Assembly: GCA_008828725.1 (NCBI GenBank)
Contig: MEHQ01002038.1
Location: 746,208-810,207, forward strand
Source of the DNA: Saccharina japonica
Taxonomy: Eukaryota; Sar; Phaeophyceae; Laminariales; Laminariaceae
DNA length: 64,000 nucleotides
Direction of reading: 5' to 3'
Shown here: in pieces, positions 32,655 through 43,548 of the stretch
How the letters are laid out: each line of letters starts with the position of its first letter
Numbering within the stretch: the first letter of the stretch is position 1
Position numbers and translations under genes: made by a program
The notes under the pieces: generated by a model
Told to the model about the DNA's origin: nothing
The model's input: only the letters and a program-made list of their open reading frames with translations
The model's database searches: none

Positions 32655-32970
32655 CATATTAGTATCATCTTTGCCATCCGACAATGTGCAGCATGATTGA
32701 GCTTCAACGTTGATCACTCATAACATTCCCGAGAGCAGAAAACCACGGAGGAAACAAAGGAAACCTATCTATGCGCAAAGTCTAAGTTCCTTCTATGTCT
32801 ATACTTTCCTCTAAGCTTTATCTGCAATACTACTCATAACATCATGGAATAACGCCACGCAGATAGCAAAGCTGAATATCGACCGGTTGGGAGAATTCAC
32901 AGCTGGCGACGTGTTTCTTAGTTTATTATTAATACTACTCCATTTATTTGTTGTCCTTGCTCCCTCCTTT
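32655..32970 (+). repeat. Dispersed repeat G, copy 2, interrupted
   Basis: It matches 24640-24840 from ATCTTTGCCATCCGACAATG to CATTTATTTGTTGTCCTTGC, except for an extra segment at 32836-32940. Confidence 0.7.
32836..32940 (+). mobile_element. Small insertion with a 10-bp target duplication
   Basis: AATACTACTC occurs at 32826-32835 and again at 32931-32940, bracketing about 95 bp that is absent from the other copy of repeat G. The insert is too short to code and has no obvious long terminal inverted repeat. Confidence 0.65.
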
Positions 32971-33344
32971 TCTTCTCAATGTGCGCTCTTTACGTTCTCT
33001 ATTCTTAAGTCCTAAGCCGCTTTGATAGCATTATTGATCATGCATGCTTCTCTCCAGAGACGAACCCAACGAAAAAAGTGTAAGATTGAACGAAGGAAAT
33101 CTGGGGTTTGTGGAGAGGTATTGAATCGTTGGCATGATTGAAAGAGGGGATCGGGAAAGGTTTATCAAGTACGTATCATGGTGCAGTTGCAAGTTGGTTG
33201 AGGTGGAGAGACAGAGGTTGGGAAGGTTTGAGGCAAGAAGGAAGAAGACCATCTAGTACGGGGCTCTACTCGTGGTGTTGACGAGCAAGGGTTCGGCACT
33301 GGGTGGAAGGTCGGGCAGTTGAAAGAAGGGGGGTTCAGCGGGAA

Positions 33345-33689
33345 ATGGAAATGAGTCATCATGCGAGTGCTCAAGAAGCGGCAGCAGCGGCAGTTCAAGC
33401 GTGGAAAAACGCACACCCACTCGGTGCCGACGCAGCAAGGGGAGAAGGGTCAGGCAACGTGGGGGTTGATGAAGATGCCGCTGCTGCTGCGGCCGCTGCG
33501 GATTTGTTGTTCTGCATGTCATATGATCAATCTCTGCTTCTAAACTCCAAAACTCTACACGTGCATGCGTACGACGCGTGTGTGTCGTGTCGTCGTGCAT
33601 TACACATCGTGGCGATGAGATTCAAGCGAACCCAAGGAGTATTCTACGATACACGTAATATTTTTCTGACCTCTGCGTCCGCTCTATAA
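33345..33689 (+). CDS. Weak open reading frame, 114 codons
   Basis: It starts MEMSHHASAQEAAAAAVQAW, has two Ala runs and ends SASAL. No domain or splice context was recognised, and composition could come from GCN-rich sequence. It lies in a stretch lacking known repeats. It is possibly a small gene or exon. Confidence 0.2.
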   Translation: MEMSHHASAQEAAAAAVQAWKNAHPLGADAARGEGSGNVGVDEDAAAAAAAADLLFCMSYDQSLLLNSKTLHVHAYDACVSCRRALHIVAMRFKRTQGVFYDTRNIFLTSASAL

Positions 33690-33988
33690 AGAATCAAATA
33701 ATATGATGTAAAATGTGCCGTCTCCGATGTCTGCTTTGGTTCTGGTGTTGATGGTGTGCGTGGTTTGCCGCACATTCTCCCGAGAGCACACTCCGAAAAC
33801 AACCAGGCAGAGCACGACACGACACACACGAGGAACAACAAACACTTTTTGAATCCTTCTTCTTGTTGCCCCCTTATTGGTCGACCAGCAGTAAGTAGTA
33901 CACAACACAGCAGATACAGTTTGTTTGGCAAATATTAAGGCTCTACGAGCAGCAACTAACTATACAGTGCAGGACACCTTCGTACATC

Positions 33989-34320
33989 ATACAATCCATT
34001 AGCTCGGATCTTCAAGGCATGATTTTGTCTTGAAAATTGTGTACCTGTGGTCCGCATATCGTAATTGTGGTCCGCGCTCGGAATATTCTCGCAATTTTCT
34101 CGCTAGATGCAAAAGCGGCGCAGCCGCGTTTCTCGCCCGTTTCTGGTCCGTTTTGGGTCCGGTTTGTGTCAGGGTTAGGGTTAGGGTTAGGGTTAGGGTT
34201 AGGGGTTGGGTTGGGTCTACGCCCGTGCCTTGATCCCACCAGGAAGTGCTTCCTAGCTCGCAAAGCAATGCGAGAAGTGAACAGCCCGCCCCTAGGAAGA
34301 TCCGAGCTAATGCATTGTAT
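33989..34320 (+). mobile_element. TIR element carrying an interstitial telomere-like tract
   Basis: The ends ACAATCCATTAGCTCGGATC (33991) and GATCCGAGCTAATGCATTGT (34299) form an inverted repeat of about 23-25 bp with one mismatch. Inside, 34172-34205 holds about five TTAGGG units. An orphan family D terminus (ACAGTGCAGGACACC) lies just left, and a D copy lies right. Confidence 0.65.
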
Positions 34321-34349
34321 AAGGGGCTCCCTTCGTACTGCTAAGAAGC

Positions 34350-34500
34350 AGGCTATACAGTCCGTATAATAACGAGGAAAGTAAGAAAATCGGGAGTCGC
34401 TTTCTTGAAAATAGTGAAAAAGCTCTCTCTCTCAAATAAGAAATCTAGCCTGGACCACAGTTCCAATTTACTATTATATATATTCCCTGTACCGTATAAT
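34350..34500 (+). mobile_element. Family D MITE-like element, diverged copy
   Basis: It contains AAAATCGGGAGTCGCTTTCT and CTCTCTCAAATAAGAAATC, matching the family D interior, with weak ends. A further fragment lies at about 34668-34755. Confidence 0.55.
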
Positions 34501-35210
34501 AGTGATGTCAACGTTGATGAGCATCTATCTATGGCTCAGCTGAAAGGCTACGAGTAGACTAATATGATACTACTATACACACCTGGTAATATTTTAGAGT
34601 GGCGTTCCTCGCTGAGAGCTGATTCTTTTTTTCTTCGACTAAAATTATTAAACAACTTAAACAAAAACAACACAGCCTGCATTATTTTATTAACTTGGCT
34701 TTCTTATTATTATCCCGTTTCTTATTACTTCACCAATAATACCAGTACTGCACCTGGGTTACCAGTTTTTCAGATATCAGGTAGTATATGGTGATATACG
34801 GTATCTCATACCCATATTGAATCTATCTATGGTGCCTGTGGTAGAATACGTATCTATCTTCGTAGTGACTGGGCGTCTGGTCGCGGTGGTGCTGTGTTAC
34901 TGTTCAACAGTTTTTTGTGCCCCGTTTTTTTGTGTTTCGAGAAGCAGAGAGAGAGGAGAGGAACACAGAGGCGGGGGCGGCTGTAAAAAAACGAACATGA
35001 TGCCTTTCTGTTGACTACACTGCTTGCTACTGTGCTGTAGCTTTTATTGAAAGCCATTTGCTGTCATGGGTATACTTTAATGTGAAGAACACACGCATGA
35101 CACACACTGTCGCTTTTTTTGTCAACGGCTGGCTGTTGTAAAAATAAAAAATAACAGTTGAGGAACGATCTGTTTTACTTTATTGGTTTGATCGTTTCGG
35201 GCCCGTCTTA

Positions 35211-35970
35211 GGGCCCGTCTTAACGAGCAAATAAAAAATGAAAATAAAAAATGAAAATAAAAACGAAAAGCAGAACTAAAGAATAATCGAGCCTCATTGG
35301 TCAAACAGCAAAAAACAGCAGTAGAGATCCCGAAAACTCATTTTTTTTTTTTTCGTTTTTTTTTATTGCCAGAGGGGTTTTTTTTAATGAAAAGGGGTGC
35401 AATATTATCTGATTATGGGATATCAGCGCCAAGAGGAACATAGGATGACCTGTTCGCAAGCGCACGGTGGGTGGAGTAGTGCGTGGGGCTGCTGCAGGGC
35501 TCGTGCGCCATCAAAGCCAGCATCTATCGGTAGGGTATAACCAAGCTGTGCCTATGCAAGAAACCAGAGGGTCAGGAGGTGCCTGTGGCGATATATTTTG
35601 CGATGGGGGTGCCAGAGAGCGGCCCAATGTCTGCCGACAAACGGCGAGGACTCAAACACAACTTCCAGGGCCTTCCCGAGGGAGCGGGTTGGACCACGAG
35701 CACCGCTTGCTCTCAGGGGTGCCTCGCGCGTGCGAGTTGGGTTTGTGCAGCTGCGTCGTTGGGTGCATTCGCCGCGAGTCCATATGCGGTGGCGGTTGAA
35801 CTATTCCGTGATTCAAAAAAGAAGTTGCACCGCGAGTTTTTACTTCTATTTTCGTTTTTTTTTCAGATAAAGTTGGCTGTCGTTTGGAACTCCGTTTTTT
35901 TATCAAAAAACAAAAGGCTGTTCGTCATTTTCATTTTTTATTTTCATTTTTTATTTGCTCGTTAAGACCC
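35211..35970 (+). mobile_element. TIR element of ~760 bp with a coding-like interior
   Basis: The left end reads CGTCTTAACGAGCAAATAAA with ATGAAAATAAAAAATGAAAA repeats. The right end (about 35915-35970) is the reverse complement over about 50 bp, ending TTATTTGCTCGTTAAGACCC. The interior between about 35440 and 35815 is GC-rich and unlike the arms. No transposase was recognised. Confidence 0.65.
35440..35815 (+). CDS. Coding-like segment inside the TIR element
   Basis: One frame reads KPEGQEVPVAIYFAMGVPES, then ADKRRGLKHNFQGLPEGAG and a Cys/Ala-rich end. Its composition and base content look like an exon, not like the AT-rich arms. The frame has no ATG near its left edge, so it may be a captured gene piece. 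The family is unknown. Confidence 0.25.
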
Positions 35971-36450
35971 ACCCGCAGCAAGCCACCTTTTTTCATCTGT
36001 GCTAGAAAAAAACTGTTCTTCCTCTGTTGGCATTTAATTTGTTTTTCGCCGAGCAACAGTAAATAAAGATACATTTTGTACAGAACAAAAGATCCGGCCT
36101 GATTGATGATCACCCGACCACAGTATTAATAGTACGTACACAGCAGGGGCAGGCAGAGTGTTCTGTTGTTGTGTGACGACACCACTCGCTGAAAAAACTC
36201 TTATCATTTTCACTTGCTCGGGTACGTACGTACGCACTACAGACAGCGTAGCAGGTACGATACAGCAGTATAGTCAAATATTTGAAATCGGAGCATCTCA
36301 TCATCTCTCCGCTATTTACACAACAACAACACACCCACCACAACTCGGACTCCACCACCCACACCAAAACATTTGAACACACCACCAGCCACCTCTCAGG
36401 ACGATACTATTAATACTACTGTATCGTACCTGCTGCGGTGTACGGGCAAG
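35971..36450. other. 5' flank of the subtilase gene
   Basis: There is no gene. The last 150 bases are rich in CACCAC/ACAACA and include ACTATTAATACTACTGTATC just before the start. No core promoter motif was assigned. Confidence 0.4.
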
Positions 36451-37900
36451 ATGCCGCCGGCGGAGCTCCCCACCAGCCCCCCCCCGCCCACGGCTAGCCT
36501 ATCAGGTCGCCGGCGGACCAAGGTCCCTACTCCCCTTCCCCCTACTTCGCTTTGGAGAAATACTCGAACTCGAGCCCGTTCCAAGACAGGGTCCGCAACA
36601 TCTACTACTACTATTAATACTACTCCTCCTCCTCCTGGTGCTGCTGCTGCTACAACAGCTACAAGAAGAACTCTCTTCTTCTTCTTGTTTGCTGCTCTCG
36701 TGGCCCGTGCTGCTGGTGCTGGTGCTTCTGCTACTGGTACGGCTGGTGTCGGCGAGAGCAGCAGCAGCAGCAGCGGCAGCAGCAGCAGCAGCGGCGGCAG
36801 CAGCGGCGGCGGCAGCAACAGCAACAGCCTCGTGTTGCCTTACCCTTCCCTGGGCTTGGTAGAATCCGTGCTCCTGACAACGGCGAAAAACTCCTTCGGT
36901 GGTCACGCGGAGGGATTCGAAGCCGCGGCAAGGTGGAGCGGGGACAGGCTCGAGGCCAGCGAGCAGCAGCAGCAGCAGCATCAGCAGCAGCAGCAGCAAC
37001 AACGAAGCTTGCCGCGACGAGGGCCGCACCTGGCGTGCGCGGAGTACGCTCGCGGGCGCGAGGCTATCTCCCGGTTGCGGGCGCTCCTGTCTCCTGAGGC
37101 GGTGCGCCCGGTGGCCCACTCCAGCGAGCACGGGGCGGCGTGCTTTATCGTGACGGCGTTGCCTTCCGAAGCGAGGGAGATCGCGGCGAACGCTGACGAC
37201 TTCGGGGTGGAAAGCATCGCTCCTTTCCCGTCCGATCTGAAGATAGCACCCGGAATCCTGGAGCATGATGATGATAACGATGACACAACAGCAGAAGAAG
37301 CAGCAGCAGCAGCAGCTCATGATGTTGAGAATGCTTATGCCGCAGCCGCAGTTCGTGATTCTGGGTATTATTTTGAAAATCAGCAGCAGCAACAGCAGCA
37401 GGTAAAACGCCAACATGACAATAGCCCGGCTTCTTCTGCTTCTTCGTCTGCTGCTGGTGGTGGTGGTGGTGGTGCTGCTGCTTCTGCGGATACCACTTCT
37501 ACTACTGCTACTACTGCTGCTGCTGCTGCTGCTCCTAGGCTGGCGGTTACGCACGGCGCGTCCATGCGCTCGAACAAAGCGGAAGGCCTCACCGTGGTGC
37601 TATCACCTGGAACCCTGCCCGCGCACGTCGCCGAAGCCAGCGACTACATCGGTGAGCTGCTGGGCGATCTCCTCTCGGAGTCGATCGATCTCCGCGTCGG
37701 GAACGTGTGGTCGGACCCGGGAGCAGCTGACGGGGAGCATCTCGCGACGAGGGGGGGCGCTGCACGCGGCAGGGATTGGACCCTGGCTGCTGTGCTTGTG
37801 CACGGGCTTAGCAGGGCGGAGAGGACGACTGTTGGTGGCGTTTGCGCCTGGGACCGCATATCCGTGCACCATGCTGGGGACGATCTACTGCTCGTGTCAG
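36451..37900 (+). CDS. Subtilisin-like (S8) peptidase, exon 1: leader and prodomain
   Basis: The first in-frame ATG encodes a basic Pro/Thr-rich leader. A hydrophobic segment at residues 75-90 (TLFFFLFAALVARAAGAGA) looks like a signal peptide or signal anchor; the long stretch before it is unusual. Ser/Gly repeats, a poly-Q run and acidic/Ala stretches are interspersed with prodomain-like sequence: SRLRALLSPEAVRPVAH, GVESIAPFPSDLKIAPGIL and AEGLTVVLSPGTLPA. The exon ends DDLLLVSG with a GTACGAGT donor, leaving phase 1, which fits exon 2 exactly. Subtilase prodomains fold and inhibit the enzyme until cleaved. The pattern 'ES(I/V)xPxPxxLKxAPG' is what links this exon to the downstream catalytic exons. 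An alternative upstream start is not supported by an ATG. Confidence 0.75.
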
Positions 37901-37974
37901 GTACGAGTATGAGTACGAGTCGTACGAGTAAGTTTTTTTTTCTTTTTTCTTCACGTACATACAGATACATACAT

Positions 37975-38045
37975 ATGTCCGGAGATGTAGGAAACATTTA
38001 AGGTGTCAAATGAGTATGTAAATGTTCCTTATATTTCCGGACATA
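37975..38045 (+). mobile_element. Short foldback element (~70 bp)
   Basis: TGTCCGGAGATGTAGGAAAC and the reverse complement of CCTTATATTTCCGGACA face each other. The same TCCTTATATTTCCGG motif ends the foldback at 41868-42013. Confidence 0.55.
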
Positions 38046-38329
38046 ATTTGTTTTTTTCGTTATTTCCCCTTCTTCGTGTTCTCCCCCGAGTGCGATCATC
38101 ACTTTTTCCCTGGATATCGTTCTGCTGGATATTGGGTGCATCTGCATCCAGGAAGATGAAACGGTCCTTTATGAGCATCGCTCGCACTGCTTGTTGCTTG
38201 TACATGTATACGTCGAGATTCATCGTAGTGCTGTGCGTACCATGTGCCAACAATAATAATGTGGTGCAGTTGGGTTCGGTCATCCTGTCCTGCGTAGCAC
38301 TCTTCTTTCCGGAATGGGAAGACCGAAAA

Positions 38330-39041
38330 AATTCCGTGCACCCAGCTGGGTGGAAATTTTGGAGACACCCAGTTTCTGTTATATACCAGGTAGGTTTTAC
38401 TGCTGTGTACTCGAGGTGCACCAAGAACCCTGATGCACGACCGATACGTGGGAGGACGGTTCGCGCTTCGCGCTCTCGATTTACGGTTCGCGCTTCGCGG
38501 TCACGGCCTCCGGCGGCTCCTGCGGAGGGCTGATTATATTTCTGCACCTTGTGGGTGGGAGCAGGGTGCCACATGGGATCAGATCCGGGTGGGATCAATT
38601 CCGGGTGGGAGCACGGTGCGAAGGGGGAGCAGGGTGTTACCGGGCTGAATATATTTCTGCACCTTGTGGGTGGGAGCAGGGTGCCAAATGCGATCAGATC
38701 CGGGTGGGATCAGGTCCGGGTGGGAGCACGGTAACACCCTGCTCCCCCTTCGCACCCTGCTCTCACCCGGACCTGATCCCACGCGGATCTGCTCCCATTT
38801 GGCACCCTGCTCCCACCCACAAGGTGCAGAAATATAATCAGCCCTCCGCAGGAGCCGCCGGAGGCCGTGAACGCAAAGCGCGAACCGTGAATCGAGAGCG
38901 CGAAGCGCGAACCGTCGAACCGTCATCCCAAGTGTCGGTCGTGGGATCCGGGTTCTTGGTGCACTTCGAGTACACAGTAAAACCTATATAACAGAAACTA
39001 GTGTCTCCAAAAATTCCACCCAGCTGGGTGCACGGAATTGT
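38330..39041 (+). mobile_element. Large foldback element in intron 1
   Basis: About 300-bp arms face each other: the left arm starts ATTCCGTGCACCCAGCTGGG, and the right arm ends with its complement. Within the arms, GGTTCGCGCTTCGCG, CTCCGGCGGCTCCTGCGGAG and ATATTTCTGCACCTTGTGGG appear once per arm in opposite orientation. The centre is a short tandem array of GATCAGATCCGGGTGGGATC-type units. It has no coding capacity of its own. Confidence 0.75.
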
Positions 39042-39149
39042 TTTCATGGGAAGACATACATACGATTCATATCACGAAACGTTTGGCTCGTACGAGTATA
39101 TAGTTGTGCCGGTTGCTGCATATTCGTACGACGTACGTACGTATACTGG

Positions 39150-39315
39150 TCTGAACAGTACTGAACACCTAATGACCTAATAATAAGAAACAATAAATCT
39201 GGTCCAGACTGGACTGGATTTCCTATTTGAGGTGCTTTCTTATTTCTTGTTTCCCTCTACGAGTAAATCTCTGTTTCTTACTATTAATATTAATATAGGT
39301 ATCCTGTGCTGTACG
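39150..39315 (+). mobile_element. Family D MITE-like element, diverged
   Basis: It contains AATAAGAAACAATAAATCTGG, GGATTTCCTATTTGAGGTGC and a right end AGGTATCCTGTGCTGTA. Confidence 0.55.
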
Positions 39316-39591
39316 TAGTGTATCAGTATGTCGTGTCTGCGCAATCACTTGACACAGGTGGGATTGACCAGTCAGTGTGGCAGTGTGCGGGGTAGTATTA
39401 ATAGTAGCCAGTACTGATCGCCGCTACGTATATTATAGCGGTACACAATAAGTACACATACATACGTGCTGGAACCATTCTACCTTTGGGCCACTTACTT
39501 GCTTGTGTTATCTGTTCCCTGAGTCTTTTTTGGAACAACACTACACATTGTCGGATGGCAAGCATAATAACAATAGAGCAAGGCAATACGT

Positions 39592-39735
39592 ACTACTTCT
39601 TCTGCAAGTATTGCTTGTTGATCTGGCTACGTACTTCTTCTGCAAGAGTATTGCTTGTTGATCTGGCTACTTCTTCTGCAAGTATTGCTTGTTGATCTGG
39701 CTACTTCTTCTGCAATTATTGCTTGTTGATCTGGC
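39592..39735 (+). repeat. Tandem repeat, ~35-bp unit, four copies
   Basis: The unit contains TACTTCTTCTGCAAGTATTG and CTTGTTGATCTGGC. Confidence 0.9.
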
Positions 39736-40145
39736 GAAACGAACGAGCCGCCGCGCTCCATGAATCATTTTTTTGTTTCGTTTTCACGAAATGGATGGAC
39801 GAACAAAGTCAAACTCACACTCATTCATTGCATTCGTCCCGCAGCAGCAGCAGCAGTAGTGCAACAACAATCAGCAGATGTGTGTGTGTGTGTGTGTTTT
39901 TTTTTCCATCCCATATATTATGTTCACCCTTCCTTTCTCTCTCCTTCCTAGTCGTAACTCAGATCCGGGGTCACAAAGTAGGCTCTTCTCCCTCCTCCCC
40001 CACTACGGTTCTTGCCTTGCATTTTTATCGCGAGAAGATTTCAGCACTTTCTCCCCCCGTCGACTTGCGTCGGATTCCGCCTACCCACGCCACGAAGGCG
40101 CTCTCAGCAATAGATACAAGATCTTATTTTTAATTTTTTAAATAT

Positions 40146-41647
40146 TACAAGGGCTCCGCTGCGCGGGCGGCTAACGCCGCCCGCTACGCTCGCGGAAGGA
40201 ATAATAGAACCAAATGTGAAAAGGGTAAAAGAGGAGCATATATTATTGTAGCTGCAACTGGCGACTTGATAATGCCAAGAGCTCCATATGTATGACGGCC
40301 AATCAATACAGGACAAAAACGATAGTGGTGAATATTGATATTTTTACAACACGAAAACATATCGCTAAGAAAGCAAAGCTTCGCTTCGAGGGCGGTTGAC
40401 GCCGCCCGCTACGCTCGCGCAAGGAAAGGGGCAGAAGAAGTCCACTATGTGTAAAGACCGACTTGAAAAGGCCAAAGAGATTCATGGTGCAATGCAGCGA
40501 AATACTTACTGCTGCACGCAACTGAACGTACAGTACCCTTCTACTGCTGTATTGTGCGGCATGTATGTGGCAAAGCAACTATCATACCTGTACGGCGACA
40601 GCAGTTGTACACCACAAACAAAGCAAACAACACAAACAAAGAACAAACAAACGTACAGGCGACTTGCGAATGAATGTATACGACAGTAGATCTCCATACT
40701 CCAGGACAACAAAGCTGTATGTTCGAAAAGAAGAGAAAGCACAGCAACATGGCTCGCAGGACGGCGCTGCGCTGCCTGCTAGGGGTGTGAATTGTGCCTT
40801 TTTCGTGACTGCTATGTGTGGTAGTACAACAACAGCAGTAGTAGTAGTACCTTCGATCTTTATATAGAAAGAGATAGAGTATGAAAGAGAAAGCACAGCA
40901 CAGCACGGGCGTCAATCAAGTGGTACAAAAATCCACAAAACTGAGAAAGACGTACATACGTACTCGTACTCGAACCAAACGCTCCCCGCCCACCCGCGAT
41001 CACCTCGCCATCGATTCGGTCCGGGTCGAGCTCTACTGCCTCTCTGCCCCAGTGAGCCCCGTGGCCCACCTCGCGTGAAGCCCGGTACTCACAGTGGCTC
41101 TCGTTCGCCCGCTCGAGGATGCTGATGCCTCTGTAAAAATACTGTTTGTTCGATAAATAAAACACCGCTTGAACTTGGCTTAAATGTTCTTTTATTACAG
41201 ACAAAACGATCATTATAATGTCGGACATACTGGATTCATTGCAGCAGCAGCAGCAGCAACAGCAAGGACCTTCATGCTCCCCTCGTGTCTCGATGGACAC
41301 GCCACGCCTAGCCACGAAAAAGAGACCGCGCTCCTTCTGACCCCACCTCTACTGGCCAGCGCCCTCCCATACCCGCGATAGTGCCGGGCTCGCACGCGCT
41401 GTCGTGCTCACTGGGTACACGCAGGAACCCGAAACCGGAAAAAAAGGGAAACATGATCTCGCCGACAAAGTAAAAACTGGTAGGAAACAGGAAGCAGCAA
41501 GTAACGAAAATAGGAGAAAACAAAGAAAGCCAAGAACCTCCGGAAGGCAAGTAACTTCTGCTTCGGCAATTAGAGGCTGAGAGTGGCTGTGAGGTGCCAA
41601 CATATGCCGAGGAAAGCTTCCGAACCAAAGAAGATAAAGCTATGTAT
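40146..41647 (+). repeat. 1.5-kb direct duplication, copy 1
   Basis: It runs from TACAAGGGCTCCGCTGCGCG to AAGATAAAGCTATGTAT, and recurs at 43549-45088 with a few percent difference and small indels. Each copy contains two hairpins of the form GGGCGGCTAACGCCGCCC / GGGCGGTTGACGCCGCCC about 220 bp apart near its left end. It lies wholly in intron 1 of the subtilase gene. Confidence 0.9.
41218..41340 (+). CDS. Small conserved open frame in duplication copy 1 (40 aa)
   Basis: It starts MSDILDSL, has eight Gln and ends ATKKRPRSF. An acceptor-like TTTTATTACAG lies 17 bp upstream. The second copy keeps the frame, with a 6-nt in-frame change in the Gln run. It may be a micro-gene or a decayed exon of an element; no family was recognised. 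The opposite strand is also open over 40860-41315, so the coding strand is uncertain. Confidence 0.3.
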   Translation: MSDILDSLQQQQQQQQGPSCSPRVSMDTPRLATKKRPRSF

Positions 41648-41867
41648 GTCTATATAACCCATGTATCATATCACGGTTCTTCTGGTGCAAGCACGAAATA
41701 AGGAAGTGGTGGTGGCCACTCGACTCGCCTTTTACCTGTTCCGATCGATGTTGCTCGCTCGTTTTCTGGTTCGCTCCGCATTTTAACCTACTTGTTGTGC
41801 TTGTACTGCTTGCTACCCTGGTACATATTATACCACAAACAAGTTGTATAAGACACTCTGAACGTGA

Positions 41868-42013
41868 ATATAAGGGCCCCTTTGAATTCATATTAAGCTT
41901 CAAACAATCCTTATATTTCCGGCCAGACTTAGGCCAGAGTATGATATAACGACTCTGGACGGAAATGTAAGGACCGCTTGATCTTCATATTTATGTTTTA
42001 CCAATCCTTATAT
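41868..42013 (+). mobile_element. Foldback element (~145 bp)
   Basis: The left arm starts ATATAAGGGCCCCTTTGAAT and contains CCTTATATTTCCGGCCAGA. The right arm mirrors it with CTCTGGACGGAAATGTAAGG and CCAATCCTTATAT. Confidence 0.65.
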
Positions 42014-42093
42014 CAACAGCCACAGTGGGTTTTCAGCAGGAGTAGTATCTCACCGAGTAACAGGTGTAGGCCAAGTTTATTTGCTACCTCTAT

Positions 42094-42290
42094 ACGTACA
42101 GCACAGGGCACGTGATAAGAAACAGCCTGAAAACAAGAAAGCCAGTCTGTGGTATTTGGAGGAAATTGAGAAAAATCGGGAGTCGTTATCTTGAAGTTGG
42201 TGTAGAAAGCACCCTCTCTCAAATGAGAAATCCAGCCTAGACCATATTTCCTGTTTCTTATTATTAATAGGTGTCCTGCATTGTTGGTAT
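42094..42290 (+). mobile_element. Family D MITE-like element
   Basis: It begins GTACAGCACAGGGCACGTGA and ends AATAGGTGTCCTGCATTG, with AAAATCGGGAGTCGTTATCT inside. Confidence 0.65.
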
Positions 42291-42299
42291 TTGTCAAGA

Positions 42300-43548
42300 A
42301 CTCAGGGATGATTGATAGGTACATGTGAATGGTATGATTGAAACAAGACCTTGGACATTGTCAGATGGCAAATGAAATAATAATGATGATAGTACGAGGG
42401 TGGTCGATTTTTTTTTTCGACTTCTCACAGAATTTTTTGTTCGTTAGGGGGGGGGGGGGGTTACTAAAACCAAGTGAAAAAATGAAAATCAGGATATTTT
42501 TTTCTTCCATTTTCTTATTTCATCATGTGATCACAACGGCGGTTGCAACGGTTTTCTATTCCGACCTCTGGGGGTGTGGTGTGTCGTTTTCTCTTTTTTT
42601 TCTGGACGCCCCTGGATAGTAAGAAGATTTCTGTTCGTAAACAGGTCGTGCGATGCTGCTGTGCACGCACTGCAAATACCCAAAGCCAGGTAACTAACGT
42701 ATACCTACTACCTGGTGCGTACGTAAAGGCAGCGGTTGGTTGATGAATTGCGACCCAGGTAAAACAACGATGGGTTTTTTCTTCGGTGTAATGTATAGTC
42801 TCTTGTTATTGTTTTTGTTGTTGTTGATATGTTTTTTTGATTGATGAGTCTTCTGAGAATTTTCCTCGGGTCCGACAAGGTCAAGACGGAGTTCCGAGAG
42901 CTCCTCGATACATGTACACTCAGTAGTACCGATATGGGGCCCGCCAACAAAAAATAGGCTCAATCGCTGTTTGGCGGATGGATGACGGATAAGATGCAGA
43001 AGAGGCATTTTTGCATTTGGGTTTATTAATAGGAGGAGGCGTTCTGTTCGCCAATCGGCTTGGGATGTCGTTCTATTATTACGCGTCTTCATTTTGTATA
43101 CGTATACTGTTTTGTTTCTCGGTCATATATATATATTGGCATTTGACACATAGACGGATGGCGAGGATGATCATAAAAATACAAAAAAACTTATTTGAGA
43201 GTCTATTCTATATAAGGGCCCGTATTAACGACGAACAGAACGTTTCACCGTATTTGACACAGAAAAGAATATATAATCGTATCTGAATATAGTTCGTATA
43301 ACTTCGTCACGTAAAAAACAAATGACTTTGGGTCCCTTATCAAGAAACGGTGTACGAGTATTTTGTGTTGGAATATCGAAAAACGCACAAAGGGGTGGGT
43401 CCCCACTATCAAGAAACGGTGTATTCTGTGTTGAAAAATCGAATAACGCACAAGGCTCAACGAAAGCCCGTGGGCCAACGAGGCGAGCTGCTGTCAGCGA
43501 AAGATTGGTTCTGCCGGCACCGGCTAACAAAAGCTAATATTACGTAGT
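42300..43548. other. Intron 1 sequence between the two duplication copies
   Basis: Nothing coding was recognised. A G run occurs near 42450. At about 43336-43452 there is a two-copy repeat of TATCAAGAAACGGTGTA...AACGCACAA. Confidence 0.45.

Noticed and set aside
36502-37554. 350-residue frame on - over the peptidase exon 1
   Set aside because: It is a shadow of the + strand exon, rich in Ser/Arg/Cys runs from the same triplet repeats. The + frame has prodomain features and phase-matched splice sites.
40860-41315. 151-residue frame on - in the duplicated block
   Set aside because: Copy 2 does not keep it as a single frame, whereas the short + frame is kept in both, so it was not called as a gene.
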